This document shows positions 7,115-14,929 of a stretch of DNA of 64,000 bases, piece by piece. A model generated the notes under the pieces. It worked only from the letters and a program-made list of their open reading frames with translations. It was not told where the DNA came from and ran no database searches. The stretch comes from Bacteroidota bacterium. GTDB taxonomy: Bacteria > Bacteroidota > Bacteroidia > Sphingobacteriales > Sphingobacteriaceae. The position numbers and the translations under genes were made by a program. The DNA is taken from assembly GCA_018828585.1 (NCBI GenBank), contig JAHJVW010000089.1, positions 1 through 64,000 of the forward strand. The letters run 5' to 3'. Every line of letters starts with the position of its first letter. Within the stretch, counting starts at the first letter, position 1.

Positions 7115-8299
7115 TTACAGTTTGAAAATCAATATAAATTTAGTGCCTTTATTTTCTGCACTTTCAAATTCAACCTCACCATTTAGTAGCTTCACATATC
7201 GGTCTACAATGTTAAGTCCCAAACCTGTCCCTGGTATATTCCCTGTGTTATGTGCTCTAAAAAATGCTTGAAAAAGATGCTTTTGCTCACTTAAAGGTAT
7301 TCCTATCCCATTGTCAGAAATGGTGATGAAACATTGTTCATCGGTAATCTCGGTATTAAATTCGATAAAGGTGTTCTCGCCTGAATATTTAATGGCATTC
7401 GAGATCAAATTGATAATGGAGTTTTTTAATAATCCAGCATCGGTATTAAACATACTATTTATACCGGTATGCTGATAAATGATATTTTGATTTTGCTTTG
7501 CCACCATTTGCATCTCCTCGGCAATTTCTTCGGCAAATTTAACCAAATGAATAGGACCAAATTGAGGTTCTATAATTCCAGTTTCTAATCTTTCTAGAGA
7601 AAGGAAATCGTTTAGGATGGTTGTTAAATTTCCTATGGCAATTTTAATCTTATTGACATGCTTACCTATATTAGGATTGTGATATTCTATAGAATACTTA
7701 TCAATTAAAGATACAGAAAGCTGTATAGAACTTAAAGGTGTCCGAAACTCATGTGATGCCATGGAAACAAAACGACTTTTTAATTGATTCAACTCCTTTT
7801 CTTTTTCCAGTGAAACGCTTACTTCTTCTTTAGCTTTTTGTAATTCTGATACGAGTGATTGAAGTCTTTCAGTACGGTCTTCGACTAACTGTTCCAATTT
7901 ATTGGTATATTCAATCAATTGGTCTTCGGCATTTTTTTCGCGAGTTAAGTCGTGGATGAATCCATTATATATAATCCTTCCTTCATATTGTACTTCGCTT
8001 ACCGCTAAACGGAATGGAAAAAGAGAACCATTCTTTTTCTTTCCTTTTACTTCTCTTCCCTTACCTATAATGTGTGGATCTCGTGTTTCTTGGTATCTAG
8101 AGATATACTGATCATGCTGTGAACGGTCAGGTTCGGGCATCAACATAGAAATATTTTCACCAATAACTTCTCTTTGCTGATATCCAAAAAGCCTACATCC
8201 CGAAGGATTGATGGATTCTATTATGCCTTTATCATCAATGGTAATGATTCCATCTATCGCGTTCTCTATAATAGCAGTTAAAAGTGCTGAATCATTCAT
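7115..8299 (-). CDS. FixL-like PAS sensor histidine kinase (probable heme oxygen sensor)
   Basis: 394 residues, no membrane segment. Residues 1-120 are a PAS domain close to FixL. By alignment to Bradyrhizobium FixL, His62 stands for proximal heme ligand His200, and Tyr65, Arg68, His76, Ile77 and Arg82 for Tyr203, Arg206, His214, Ile215 and Arg220. A coiled coil follows (about 122-175). The HisKA domain has phospho-acceptor His183 (ASHEFRTPL), and the C-terminal HATPase_c domain shows DNGIGI and GTGLGL boxes. It is first in a two-gene operon with the REC-CRP regulator and diverges from the yceI block. Heme binding is inferred from residues only. Confidence 0.9.
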   Translation of the reverse strand: MNDSALLTAIIENAIDGIITIDDKGIIESINPSGCRLFGYQQREVIGENISMLMPEPDRSQHDQYISRYQETRDPHIIGKGREVKGKKKNGSLFPFRLAVSEVQYEGRIIYNGFIHDLTREKNAEDQLIEYTNKLEQLVEDRTERLQSLVSELQKAKEEVSVSLEKEKELNQLKSRFVSMASHEFRTPLSSIQLSVSLIDKYSIEYHNPNIGKHVNKIKIAIGNLTTILNDFLSLERLETGIIEPQFGPIHLVKFAEEIAEEMQMVAKQNQNIIYQHTGINSMFNTDAGLLKNSIINLISNAIKYSGENTFIEFNTEITDEQCFITISDNGIGIPLSEQKHLFQAFFRAHNTGNIPGTGLGLNIVDRYVKLLNGEVEFESAENKGTKFILIFKL

Positions 8300-8452
8300 A
8301 GCCCTAATTTATCTTAATTAATCCTATTTAACACAATAATAAACGATGCTTTAGCTAATCAATCTAAAATTGTCACTTTCTGATTATAAAATTAATGCAT
8401 AGCGTCACTTTTTTAATTGTCTGCTATCATTTCTCACCGCTTGAATGCCCCC

Positions 8453-8460
8453 TACTTTTG
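8453..8460 (+). promoter_or_regulatory. Putative -7 box TACTTTTG of the yceI gene
   Basis: An exact TAnnTTTG match 37 bases before the ATG at 8498. The 198-base region between the kinase and this gene also holds two imperfect direct repeats beginning GTCACTTT (8372 and 8404); their role is unknown. Confidence 0.4.
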
Positions 8461-8497
8461 ACGGTATAAATAAAACCCTATTAAAAAATTTAAAAAA

Positions 8498-9121
8498 ATG
8501 AAAACTTTACAATATCCTACAATATCCTCTTCACAAATTAAAAGAGGTTTATTTGTTATCATCTTTTTTGCACTGGTTTTAATTACACTTAACCTAAGTG
8601 CTCAAACTACAAGCTATCAATCAATCCCAGCAACATCTAGTGTAAAGGTAAGTGGTTCATCTAATCTACATGACTGGACAATGGAAAACAACCATTTATC
8701 AGCTGGCGTAGCATTTACATTTAAGGATGGCAAATTGAATGATATGACGGCCTTGAATCTTACTTTGAAAGTGAAAGAATTGAAAAGTGATGAGGATTTA
8801 TTAAACAGTAGAGCTTATAAAGCAATGGATGCTGATAAATACAGCACCATTAATTTCAAGCTAAGTTCTGCATCCGCAACTCCATTATCAAACGGACATT
8901 ATACCATCAAAGCTTACGGAAAACTTCAAATAGCTGGGGTCACTAAGGATGTGATTTTATATGCTGATGCAGTTCAGAATTCAGATAAAACCATCAATTG
9001 TGCGGGCTCTGAAAAATTAAAAATGAGCGATTACGGTATCAAACCTCCATCATTCATGTTTGGTGCCCTAAAAGTAGAAGATCAAGTAACCATCAATTTC
9101 AATATCAAATTTAAAAACTAA
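8498..9121 (+). CDS. YceI-family periplasmic protein
   Basis: 207 residues. A hydrophobic signal (about 18-33) ends at LSAQ. The mature part is a YceI lipocalin-like barrel: the VSGSSNLHDWTME opening is typical of Bacteroidota members, and the closing VEDQVTINFNIKFK is the last strand. YceI folds carry long isoprenoids such as quinones or polyprenols in known structures. It is followed after 32 bases by an outer-membrane barrel gene and then by a second YceI-like gene, so the three likely act together in the envelope. Confidence 0.88.
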   Translation: MKTLQYPTISSSQIKRGLFVIIFFALVLITLNLSAQTTSYQSIPATSSVKVSGSSNLHDWTMENNHLSAGVAFTFKDGKLNDMTALNLTLKVKELKSDEDLLNSRAYKAMDADKYSTINFKLSSASATPLSNGHYTIKAYGKLQIAGVTKDVILYADAVQNSDKTINCAGSEKLKMSDYGIKPPSFMFGALKVEDQVTINFNIKFKN

Positions 9122-9153
9122 AATCAAACCTATTATCATTAAAAAATAACATC

Positions 9154-10488
9154 ATGAAAACAATTATTAAAACCATTATTAGAAATTCAGCTATTGCTGG
9201 TTTATTAATCAGTCCTTTAATCTCTCTTGGCCAAGATACTACCAGAGTAGAAGATGGCGTGAAAACAAGAATTTCAAATTTGCGACCTTACGATCAATCA
9301 GGTATCAATGTATTTGAGGCACCAAAGGAAATGAATGCTCCATTTGATGGATTGAAAGTTAGATTTGGTGCAGGTTTCACTCAATCTTTCCAAAACCTAA
9401 AACACGAGAACACTTCAACAGTTCCGGCGAATGCTTTATATAAAATGACTCCTGGCTTTAACACTGCCAATGCCAATTTATATATGGATGTTCAATTAGC
9501 TGATGGTATCCGCTTAAACTTAACCAGCTACTTATCTAGTCGTCACCATAACGAAACTTGGGTAAAAGGTGGTTATATCCAATTTGACAAACTTCCCTTT
9601 AAAGGAGCAATGTGGGATATGATTATGAGCATGGCTACTGTCAAAATCGGACACATGGAAATTAATTATGGAGATCAACATTTCAGACGTTCTGATGGTG
9701 GTGGTACCATTTACAATCCATTTGTAGAAAATTACATCATGGATGAATTTGCAACAGAAATTGGAGGAGAAGTGTATTTACACTTAAATAGCTTAACAGG
9801 AATGATAGGTGTCTCTAATGGTATGATTAAAGGAAATATTGCTGAACTTACACCAACCGCACAAGATGCAAATATTCATAAATCACCTTCTTTCTATTTT
9901 AAAGGAGCTTTTGACAAACAATTAAACTCTGATTTAAGATTACGTCTAGCTGCATCTTATTATACCAATAACAGCTCAGGCGGTAATACTTTATTTGGTG
10001 GTGACCGTACTGGTTCTAATTACTTTTTAGTAATGGAACCAACAACAGCATCAACTTCTGCGAATGCGTTTTCAGGACGTTTTAACCCTGGTTTCTCTAA
10101 AGAAATTCATACTGCACAATTAAATGCATTTGCGAAAGTACACGGCTTTGAATTGTTTGGAACTTATGAATTTGGTAAAGGAAGAGGAAATAAAGAAGTG
10201 GCTAACAGGGATGCTAATCAGTTTGCTTTAGAAGGTGTGTATCGCTTTGGAAATAGTGAAAACCTATTTATAGGCGCTAGATACAATACAGTAACTGCTC
10301 GTTTAGCTGGAATGACTAGCGACGTATCTATTAATAGAACTTCATTATCTGCAGGTTGGTTCTTAACACATAATGTTTTATTGAAAGCAGAATATACCGA
10401 TCAAAAATACAATGATTTCTTAAGCAGTGACATCAGAAATGGTGGTAAGTTTCACGGATATGTGGTACAAGCTGTAGTAGGATTTTAA
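9154..10488 (+). CDS. Outer-membrane beta-barrel (porin-like) protein
   Basis: 444 residues with a signal peptide (cut near LGQ, about residue 27). The body alternates polar and hydrophobic residues in many predicted strands and ends in a C-terminal Phe (VVQAVVGF), the usual outer-membrane insertion signal. It resembles phosphate-selective porin O/P-type barrels of Bacteroidota in style, but I cannot name a substrate. It sits between two YceI-like genes and is followed by a strong hairpin terminator at 10512-10543. Confidence 0.75.
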   Translation: MKTIIKTIIRNSAIAGLLISPLISLGQDTTRVEDGVKTRISNLRPYDQSGINVFEAPKEMNAPFDGLKVRFGAGFTQSFQNLKHENTSTVPANALYKMTPGFNTANANLYMDVQLADGIRLNLTSYLSSRHHNETWVKGGYIQFDKLPFKGAMWDMIMSMATVKIGHMEINYGDQHFRRSDGGGTIYNPFVENYIMDEFATEIGGEVYLHLNSLTGMIGVSNGMIKGNIAELTPTAQDANIHKSPSFYFKGAFDKQLNSDLRLRLAASYYTNNSSGGNTLFGGDRTGSNYFLVMEPTTASTSANAFSGRFNPGFSKEIHTAQLNAFAKVHGFELFGTYEFGKGRGNKEVANRDANQFALEGVYRFGNSENLFIGARYNTVTARLAGMTSDVSINRTSLSAGWFLTHNVLLKAEYTDQKYNDFLSSDIRNGGKFHGYVVQAVVGF

Positions 10489-10511
10489 GCGCTCTACATT
10501 TTTAAATTGAG

Positions 10512-10543
10512 AAGTCAGGTTGTATAAACAACCTGACTTTTTT
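10512..10543 (+). terminator. Intrinsic terminator after the porin-like gene
   Basis: AAGTCAGGTTGT (10512-10523) and ACAACCTGACTT (10528-10539) form a perfect 12-base stem with an ATAA loop, followed by T. The second yceI-like gene starts 16 bases later, so this hairpin probably limits how much of the transcript reads into it. Confidence 0.9.
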
Positions 10544-10558
10544 AACAAACCAGAAATC

Positions 10559-11173
10559 ATGTTTGGCAAAAAGATTCTTTTACTAGCAGCTGTTTTCATT
10601 CTCGATTCAGGATTTACTCCTCAATCGCATCAAGAAATTCCTAGTTCTAAAACTATGTTAGTGAATAAATCAGGGTCGTTAATAGTAAGAGGCAGTACTA
10701 ATGTTAATACATTCGATTGTATAGTCATCAATTATTGCAAGCCTGATACCATTGTATTTCACCCAAGCCATTCAAAAACCCAGACTATTGATTTAAGTGG
10801 TGATATTTTAATAGACATTCAAAGTTTTGATTGCCACAACAGTATGATGACCGCTGAGCTTCGTAAAATTTTAAAGGCTAAAGAATACCCGCATCTAAAG
10901 ATTCACTTTGTGAGTCTTGCTAAATGCCCCACATTTAACAACCAAAAAGAGCATATAAAAGGAGTCGTTTTTATTGAGTTGGCAAAAGTGAAGAAACGAT
11001 TTGATATAGATTTTGATTTCTACAAAGATGAAAATCAGAATATGCACATGCTTGGTTCCCGAGATGTAAATTTCTCTGATTTCAATATCACACCTCCTAC
11101 TAAATTAGGTGGAATGATAAAAACCAGAGATAAATTAGGTATTGAGTTTCATTTACAACTTAAAGAAATCTAG
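10559..11173 (+). CDS. Second YceI-like secreted protein
   Basis: 204 residues from the ATG at 10559; an upstream TTG start would begin inside the terminator stem and is rejected. The N-terminus is a signal peptide (FGKKILLLAAVFILDSGF). The rest follows YceI topology more loosely: GSTNVNTFDC replaces GSSNLHDW, then an internal AELRKILKAKEYPHLKI helix-strand unit and a final DKLGIEFHLQL strand. Four cysteines in the mature part are unusual for the family. Its stop codon interlocks with that of the cytochrome b561 gene on the other strand (CTAG, 11170-11173). Confidence 0.75.
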   Translation: MFGKKILLLAAVFILDSGFTPQSHQEIPSSKTMLVNKSGSLIVRGSTNVNTFDCIVINYCKPDTIVFHPSHSKTQTIDLSGDILIDIQSFDCHNSMMTAELRKILKAKEYPHLKIHFVSLAKCPTFNNQKEHIKGVVFIELAKVKKRFDIDFDFYKDENQNMHMLGSRDVNFSDFNITPPTKLGGMIKTRDKLGIEFHLQLKEI

Positions 11174-11814
11174 TCTCCTCCATTGATCATGTCAGAAGTA
11201 ATTCCCTTTTGATCTTTGCGCTCGGCCAAATAAACTCCCATTAAATGAGCTGCAATAAAAGCCAGTATCAGATACATCGAAAAGCCATGAACTTCTTTAA
11301 CGTTATGACTTATCGTTTTAGGTATACCTAAGTCGTTTTTAAATACCAATGTCAAACCAGTAGAAACCATCACCAGTAGTAAGAGATAAAAAACTGCATA
11401 CACCAATTTTACTCCAAATTTCTTTTGTGCTTTAAACCGATGTTCTTTAGTTTCTTTATAATGCTGATAAGTAACTTTTAAAATACGAATGAATTTCTGA
11501 TCGGCTAATTGGAAGAATTCTAATACTAACCTGAAAACTAATAAAGCGGTTAAAGCATATCCAAAATAAATATGAATATCCCAAACTCTATCCTCTTGTT
11601 GATGAATGACTGATTGGATTTGAGCGGCATCTAAACTTACATTCTTGGTGTTCTCTTGATAAGCTTGTACCGCTCCTCTTCTATCGTTTAAAGTAGAGTT
11701 GATTAAAACTGTGGTTAATAAACCTGTAATCACTAAAGTATTTAGCCAGTGCCACAGACGTAAAGCCGAAGAATATTTTCGCTTTTCTTGTTTTGATTGA
11801 GGATTCGTTTCCAT
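11170..11814 (-). CDS. Cytochrome b561-type membrane protein
   Basis: 214 residues with four hydrophobic helices and the histidines of b-type heme ligation: RLWHWLN in helix 1, HIYFGYAL in helix 2, and HGFSMYLILAFIAAHLMGVY in the last helix. This is the pattern of the cytochrome b561/Ni-Fe hydrogenase b-subunit family, which passes electrons between quinones and periplasmic partners. In E. coli a cytochrome b561 (yceJ) is the direct neighbour of yceI, so the same partnership probably recurs here, though convergently. Confidence 0.85.
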   Translation of the reverse strand: METNPQSKQEKRKYSSALRLWHWLNTLVITGLLTTVLINSTLNDRRGAVQAYQENTKNVSLDAAQIQSVIHQQEDRVWDIHIYFGYALTALLVFRLVLEFFQLADQKFIRILKVTYQHYKETKEHRFKAQKKFGVKLVYAVFYLLLLVMVSTGLTLVFKNDLGIPKTISHNVKEVHGFSMYLILAFIAAHLMGVYLAERKDQKGITSDMINGGD

Positions 11815-11898
11815 TTCTAAACAATATTAATTAAAATATTGATTGAAATTGGCAAAATCATTGAAATTTTGATGATGATTTTAAATGATATAATGGTT

Positions 11899-12306
11899 TT
11901 AAGGATTCATTTTAGCAAATAAGACCCCTGCAATAATAGCTTGAAATAAACCATATACTAACCAACTTAAAACCATTGTGGCTGTAACATCTAATGCAGA
12001 AAAGGTAATCCACATCACCGGAATTAAGGATACAATGGCGTAAACAAACCCAAACTCTATTCCACGGATAATAAACCCTCCGGCAAACATTCCTTTAAAG
12101 CGTTCCCAAAACCATGCTAATGCCATACTGAGGACGAAAGCATGCATATAAAATAAGATATCGCGGCTTCCATCAGAATTAAATAATGGGTTGTTATAAC
12201 TAGCAAAAAGGCTTGGAAAGAATTTAATGGCTAGAAACAAAGAACCATAACCCAAAATTGATAAGATAAACCCTGCGGTTAATCCAGAAGTCAATACTCT
12301 TTTCAT
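11899..12306 (-). CDS. Small integral membrane protein
   Basis: 135 residues with four predicted membrane helices (about 8-29, 50-68, 80-100, 108-130). I do not recognise the family. It lies 84 bases upstream of the cytochrome b561 gene on the same strand and may be co-transcribed with it, so a role in the same membrane redox module is possible. No catalytic motif is visible. Confidence 0.7.
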   Translation of the reverse strand: MKRVLTSGLTAGFILSILGYGSLFLAIKFFPSLFASYNNPLFNSDGSRDILFYMHAFVLSMALAWFWERFKGMFAGGFIIRGIEFGFVYAIVSLIPVMWITFSALDVTATMVLSWLVYGLFQAIIAGVLFAKMNP

Positions 12307-12494
12307 TTATACTGATTTTACTTATAAATTGAATGTTTCTCTTTAAAACACTTTAAAAATCGATGAAAAAAGCGATAACAAAAATGATGGTGGTCATTTA
12401 TTAAGATAATTTATTGGAATGCTTGCTTTTCATTAGATTAATTGATTAAAAGATGAGCTTATTTTTAAACTTAAAATAACAGTAGCAATTTGAA

Positions 12495-12562
12495 AAATAG
12501 CCCTGATGGAAGCGGCAGCCCCCAATTTTTTATTGGGACTATAGCGGACAGCAGGAACAAGC
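12495..12562. repeat. Structured intergenic element, copy A
   Basis: Core GATGGAAGCGGCAGCC, then a hairpin CCCAAT (12521-12526) with ATTGGG (12532-12537), then CTATAGCGGACAGCAGG. Copy B at 43539-43612 has the same flanks in the same order around a different, perfectly paired stem. The stem changes while pairing is kept and the flanks are conserved, as in a folded RNA or a REP-type DNA element. Confidence 0.55.
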
Positions 12563-12570
12563 ATTAATAA

Positions 12571-12592
12571 TTGTAGCAACCTTGCGCTACAA
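12571..12592. repeat. Short inverted repeat TTGTAGC-N8-GCTACAA
   Basis: A perfect 7+7 inverted repeat follows eight bases after element A. It has no T run and lies between divergent genes, so it is not an ordinary terminator. Confidence 0.45.
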
Positions 12593-12726
12593 ATTTCTGT
12601 ATAACTAATAAATTAACAGTCTCGATAAATTTATATGACATGAAATTAATCTTATTTAGATTTTATTGTTAATTTTAATGTGCTTCAAAATATTTTAAAC
12701 TAGTTTTATAGCATTTAACTATCCCT

Positions 12727-13476
12727 ATGAAAAAAGCAACTGCTATTTATCTTCTTTTAATGGCCTCATGTTTTACATTGATTCTTTACGGATTATTTTA
12801 TGTAAATGCCTACAGTGGTATCAGCGATAATTTTAAAATTAGTGAAAGCAAATACGACTTTTTAGCAAGTTCTGGCTCGCTAATAGATTTTTTAAAAGAT
12901 GCAGAAAATAGTCAGCGTGGTTACATTATTACTGGTGACGAAAAATATTTGGAGTCTTATAAAAACGCAACTTACCGTTTTAAACAAGAGAAAACACGGT
13001 TTAATCAATTAATCAATCGTTACGATATTTATAAAGGTAATGAGGTTGATTTTGGGAAAATTGACTACTTAATGAATAAGAAAATAGCGGAAATGGATCA
13101 AACCATTTTGCTGCAAAAAGCAAATAATAATAAGGCTGCAATAGCTTTTATTAAAAGTGATGCTGGAATGAAAATGATGAAGGAAATCAGCGGATTATTC
13201 CAGAAACTAACCATCAATCAGAAGTTTAAAGAGGTAAAAGCTAAGCAAGATATCTATGCCTACAGAAGGCAGTTTAAAATTTTAACTATATCTACTGGCA
13301 TTTTTACTTTTATTTCTTTGGTAATCATTGGTATCCTATTCTTTTTAAATCAAAAAGAAAAACGTTTAAATAAAGACCAAACAAATGAAGATTCATTAGT
13401 TAAAAGTATTGAAAGCGAGTTAAAATTGCCAATGAAAACACCTGCTGATAAAAGCGATTTCATTCCAAGTGTTTAA
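12727..13476 (+). CDS. Orphan CHASE3-type sensor protein
   Basis: 249 residues. A first membrane helix (about 5-27) and a second (about 183-206) bracket a periplasmic helical domain of CHASE3 type, with the family signature DAENSQRGYIITGDEKYLESY. CHASE3 domains normally feed a histidine kinase, cyclase or methyl-accepting module, but here only about 40 polar residues follow the second helix and no output domain exists. It may act through a partner protein. Its TAA shares the palindrome TTAA (13473-13476) with the stop codon of the convergent helicase gene. Confidence 0.75.
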   Translation: MKKATAIYLLLMASCFTLILYGLFYVNAYSGISDNFKISESKYDFLASSGSLIDFLKDAENSQRGYIITGDEKYLESYKNATYRFKQEKTRFNQLINRYDIYKGNEVDFGKIDYLMNKKIAEMDQTILLQKANNNKAAIAFIKSDAGMKMMKEISGLFQKLTINQKFKEVKAKQDIYAYRRQFKILTISTGIFTFISLVIIGILFFLNQKEKRLNKDQTNEDSLVKSIESELKLPMKTPADKSDFIPSV

Positions 13477-14870
13477 GCTGGAAAAAACTGCTTATCAAAA
13501 TTCACATAAAACAATTCTTTTCTTGCTCGGGTACTTGCGGTGTATAACCATCTAAGCAATTCTATATTCAACATTTCTTCAGTCAAATAACCTTGATCAA
13601 TAAATACAGCTTCCCATTGCCCACCTTGTGCTTTATGACAAGTTACAGCGTACGAAAATTTGATTTGTAAAGCATTAAAGTAAGGATTAGTTTTAAGTTC
13701 TTCCATTTTTAAGCGTTTGTTAGCCAAATGCTCATAATCTTTCATCACTTCTTCAAAAAGTACTTTTTGCCTTTCGTAAGGCAGGTTTGATGATTCTACA
13801 TAAAGCGTATCTAGCATCACTTTACAGTCTAAAGGCTCCTGATCAATATCTTCAAAAAGTACCTGAACATCTGCAAATCTGAAACCATACATTTCGTGAA
13901 TATTTTTCACCCGCACAATTTTACCGATGTCTCCGTTGGCGATAAATCCACCTTTCTCCTCGCCTAGCCAAAAATAATTGTTTTTGACCACCATAATTAA
14001 GTCGCCTCCCGTTAACTCATCTTCACGCCATAAAATTTGGTTTCTGATATTCTGATTGTACATGTTAGCGCTTTTGTTAGAACGGCAAATCACCAAAGTA
14101 CTTTCCATTCCGTACTTATCGTAAGCATAGTTCAAACCTTCAATGATTTTATCGCCCATCATCCGATAAACGTCTTTAAAACCTTTAGTCGTGATGGTTG
14201 GAAAACTTGAATCTTCTGTCCGGATGAGTTCCCTAATTCCTGTAGCATTAAACAATATTCCTGATTCTTTTTGTTGACGTACTACTTCTGTTAATTCAGT
14301 TTGTAAAACTTGTAAACCAAACTTTTCTATTTTTGGAGCTTGTAGAGCTGGACTATCATCCGCACCCACTGGTGGAAGTTGAGCTGTGTCTCCAATAAAA
14401 ATGATGCGGTTATTTTTATGATTATAAACATACTCAATGACATCGTTCAATAAACTACTTCCACTATAATCTGATAAATCATCCGCAATCATAGATGCTT
14501 CATCAATAATGAAAATAGTATCCTGATGCTGATTTGGAGCTAAGCTAAAATGCATATCAGGTGAAAAAGCCGATTTCTTCCTATAGATTTTTCGATGAAT
14601 GGTGAACGCAGATTTCCCTGCATAAGTGCCCAAAACTTTTGCTGCCCTACCTGTTGGCGCTAATAAAATGCTCCTTATCTTGTATTGAGGCAATAATTTT
14701 ATCAGCGTACTCATGATGGTTGTCTTTCCAGTACCTGCATAACCTTTGAGTATAAAACATGATTGTTCTTCTTGTAGCTTTATAAACTGCTCTAATTTTT
14801 GAAATAACAACGATTGCTGTTGATTAGGTTGATGTGGAAATAATTTAGCGAGATCCTGAGCGATGGTCAT
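13473..14870 (-). CDS. RecD-like ATP-dependent DNA helicase (superfamily 1)
   Basis: 465 residues. Walker A GYAGTGKT (43-50), Walker B-type IFIIDEASM, and a C-terminal UvrD-like module (VTCHKAQGGQWEAVFID, then YTASTRARKEL). This is the AAA_30/UvrD_C_2 layout of short RecD-like helicases. It lacks the N-terminal region of RecD2 and no RecB or RecC genes are near, so it probably works alone in DNA repair or recombination. Its start diverges from DUF3822 with only 59 bases between. Confidence 0.88.
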   Translation of the reverse strand: MTIAQDLAKLFPHQPNQQQSLLFQKLEQFIKLQEEQSCFILKGYAGTGKTTIMSTLIKLLPQYKIRSILLAPTGRAAKVLGTYAGKSAFTIHRKIYRKKSAFSPDMHFSLAPNQHQDTIFIIDEASMIADDLSDYSGSSLLNDVIEYVYNHKNNRIIFIGDTAQLPPVGADDSPALQAPKIEKFGLQVLQTELTEVVRQQKESGILFNATGIRELIRTEDSSFPTITTKGFKDVYRMMGDKIIEGLNYAYDKYGMESTLVICRSNKSANMYNQNIRNQILWREDELTGGDLIMVVKNNYFWLGEEKGGFIANGDIGKIVRVKNIHEMYGFRFADVQVLFEDIDQEPLDCKVMLDTLYVESSNLPYERQKVLFEEVMKDYEHLANKRLKMEELKTNPYFNALQIKFSYAVTCHKAQGGQWEAVFIDQGYLTEEMLNIELLRWLYTASTRARKELFYVNFDKQFFPA

Positions 14871-14915
14871 TCGTTCAAATTTCGTGAAAAATCTAAACGC
14901 TTTCGGATAAATTTT

Positions 14916-14923
14916 TACTTTTG
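14916..14923 (+). promoter_or_regulatory. Putative -7 box TACTTTTG six bases before an ATG
   Basis: An exact TAnnTTTG box ends at 14923 and the ATG follows at 14930. Transcription would begin at or within a base or two of the start codon, giving a leaderless mRNA. Confidence 0.45.
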
Positions 14924-14929
14924 TTTAGC

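Larger units (their letters stand above)
12307..12726. other. 420-base gene-free divergent region
   Basis: No credible open reading frame, tRNA or rRNA is visible. It holds two hairpin elements (12495-12562 and 12571-12592, listed separately). The rest is AT-rich and must contain promoters for the diverging genes at 12306 and 12727, but no exact TAnnTTTG box stands close to either start. Confidence 0.6.

Noticed and set aside
10520-10558. TTG start for the second YceI-like protein
   Set aside because: It lies inside the loop side of a perfect terminator stem; the ATG at 10559 is followed at once by a good signal peptide.
11829-11870. FNR-like sites before the cytochrome b561 gene
   Set aside because: Only single TTGAT half-sites are present and the second half matches two of five bases.
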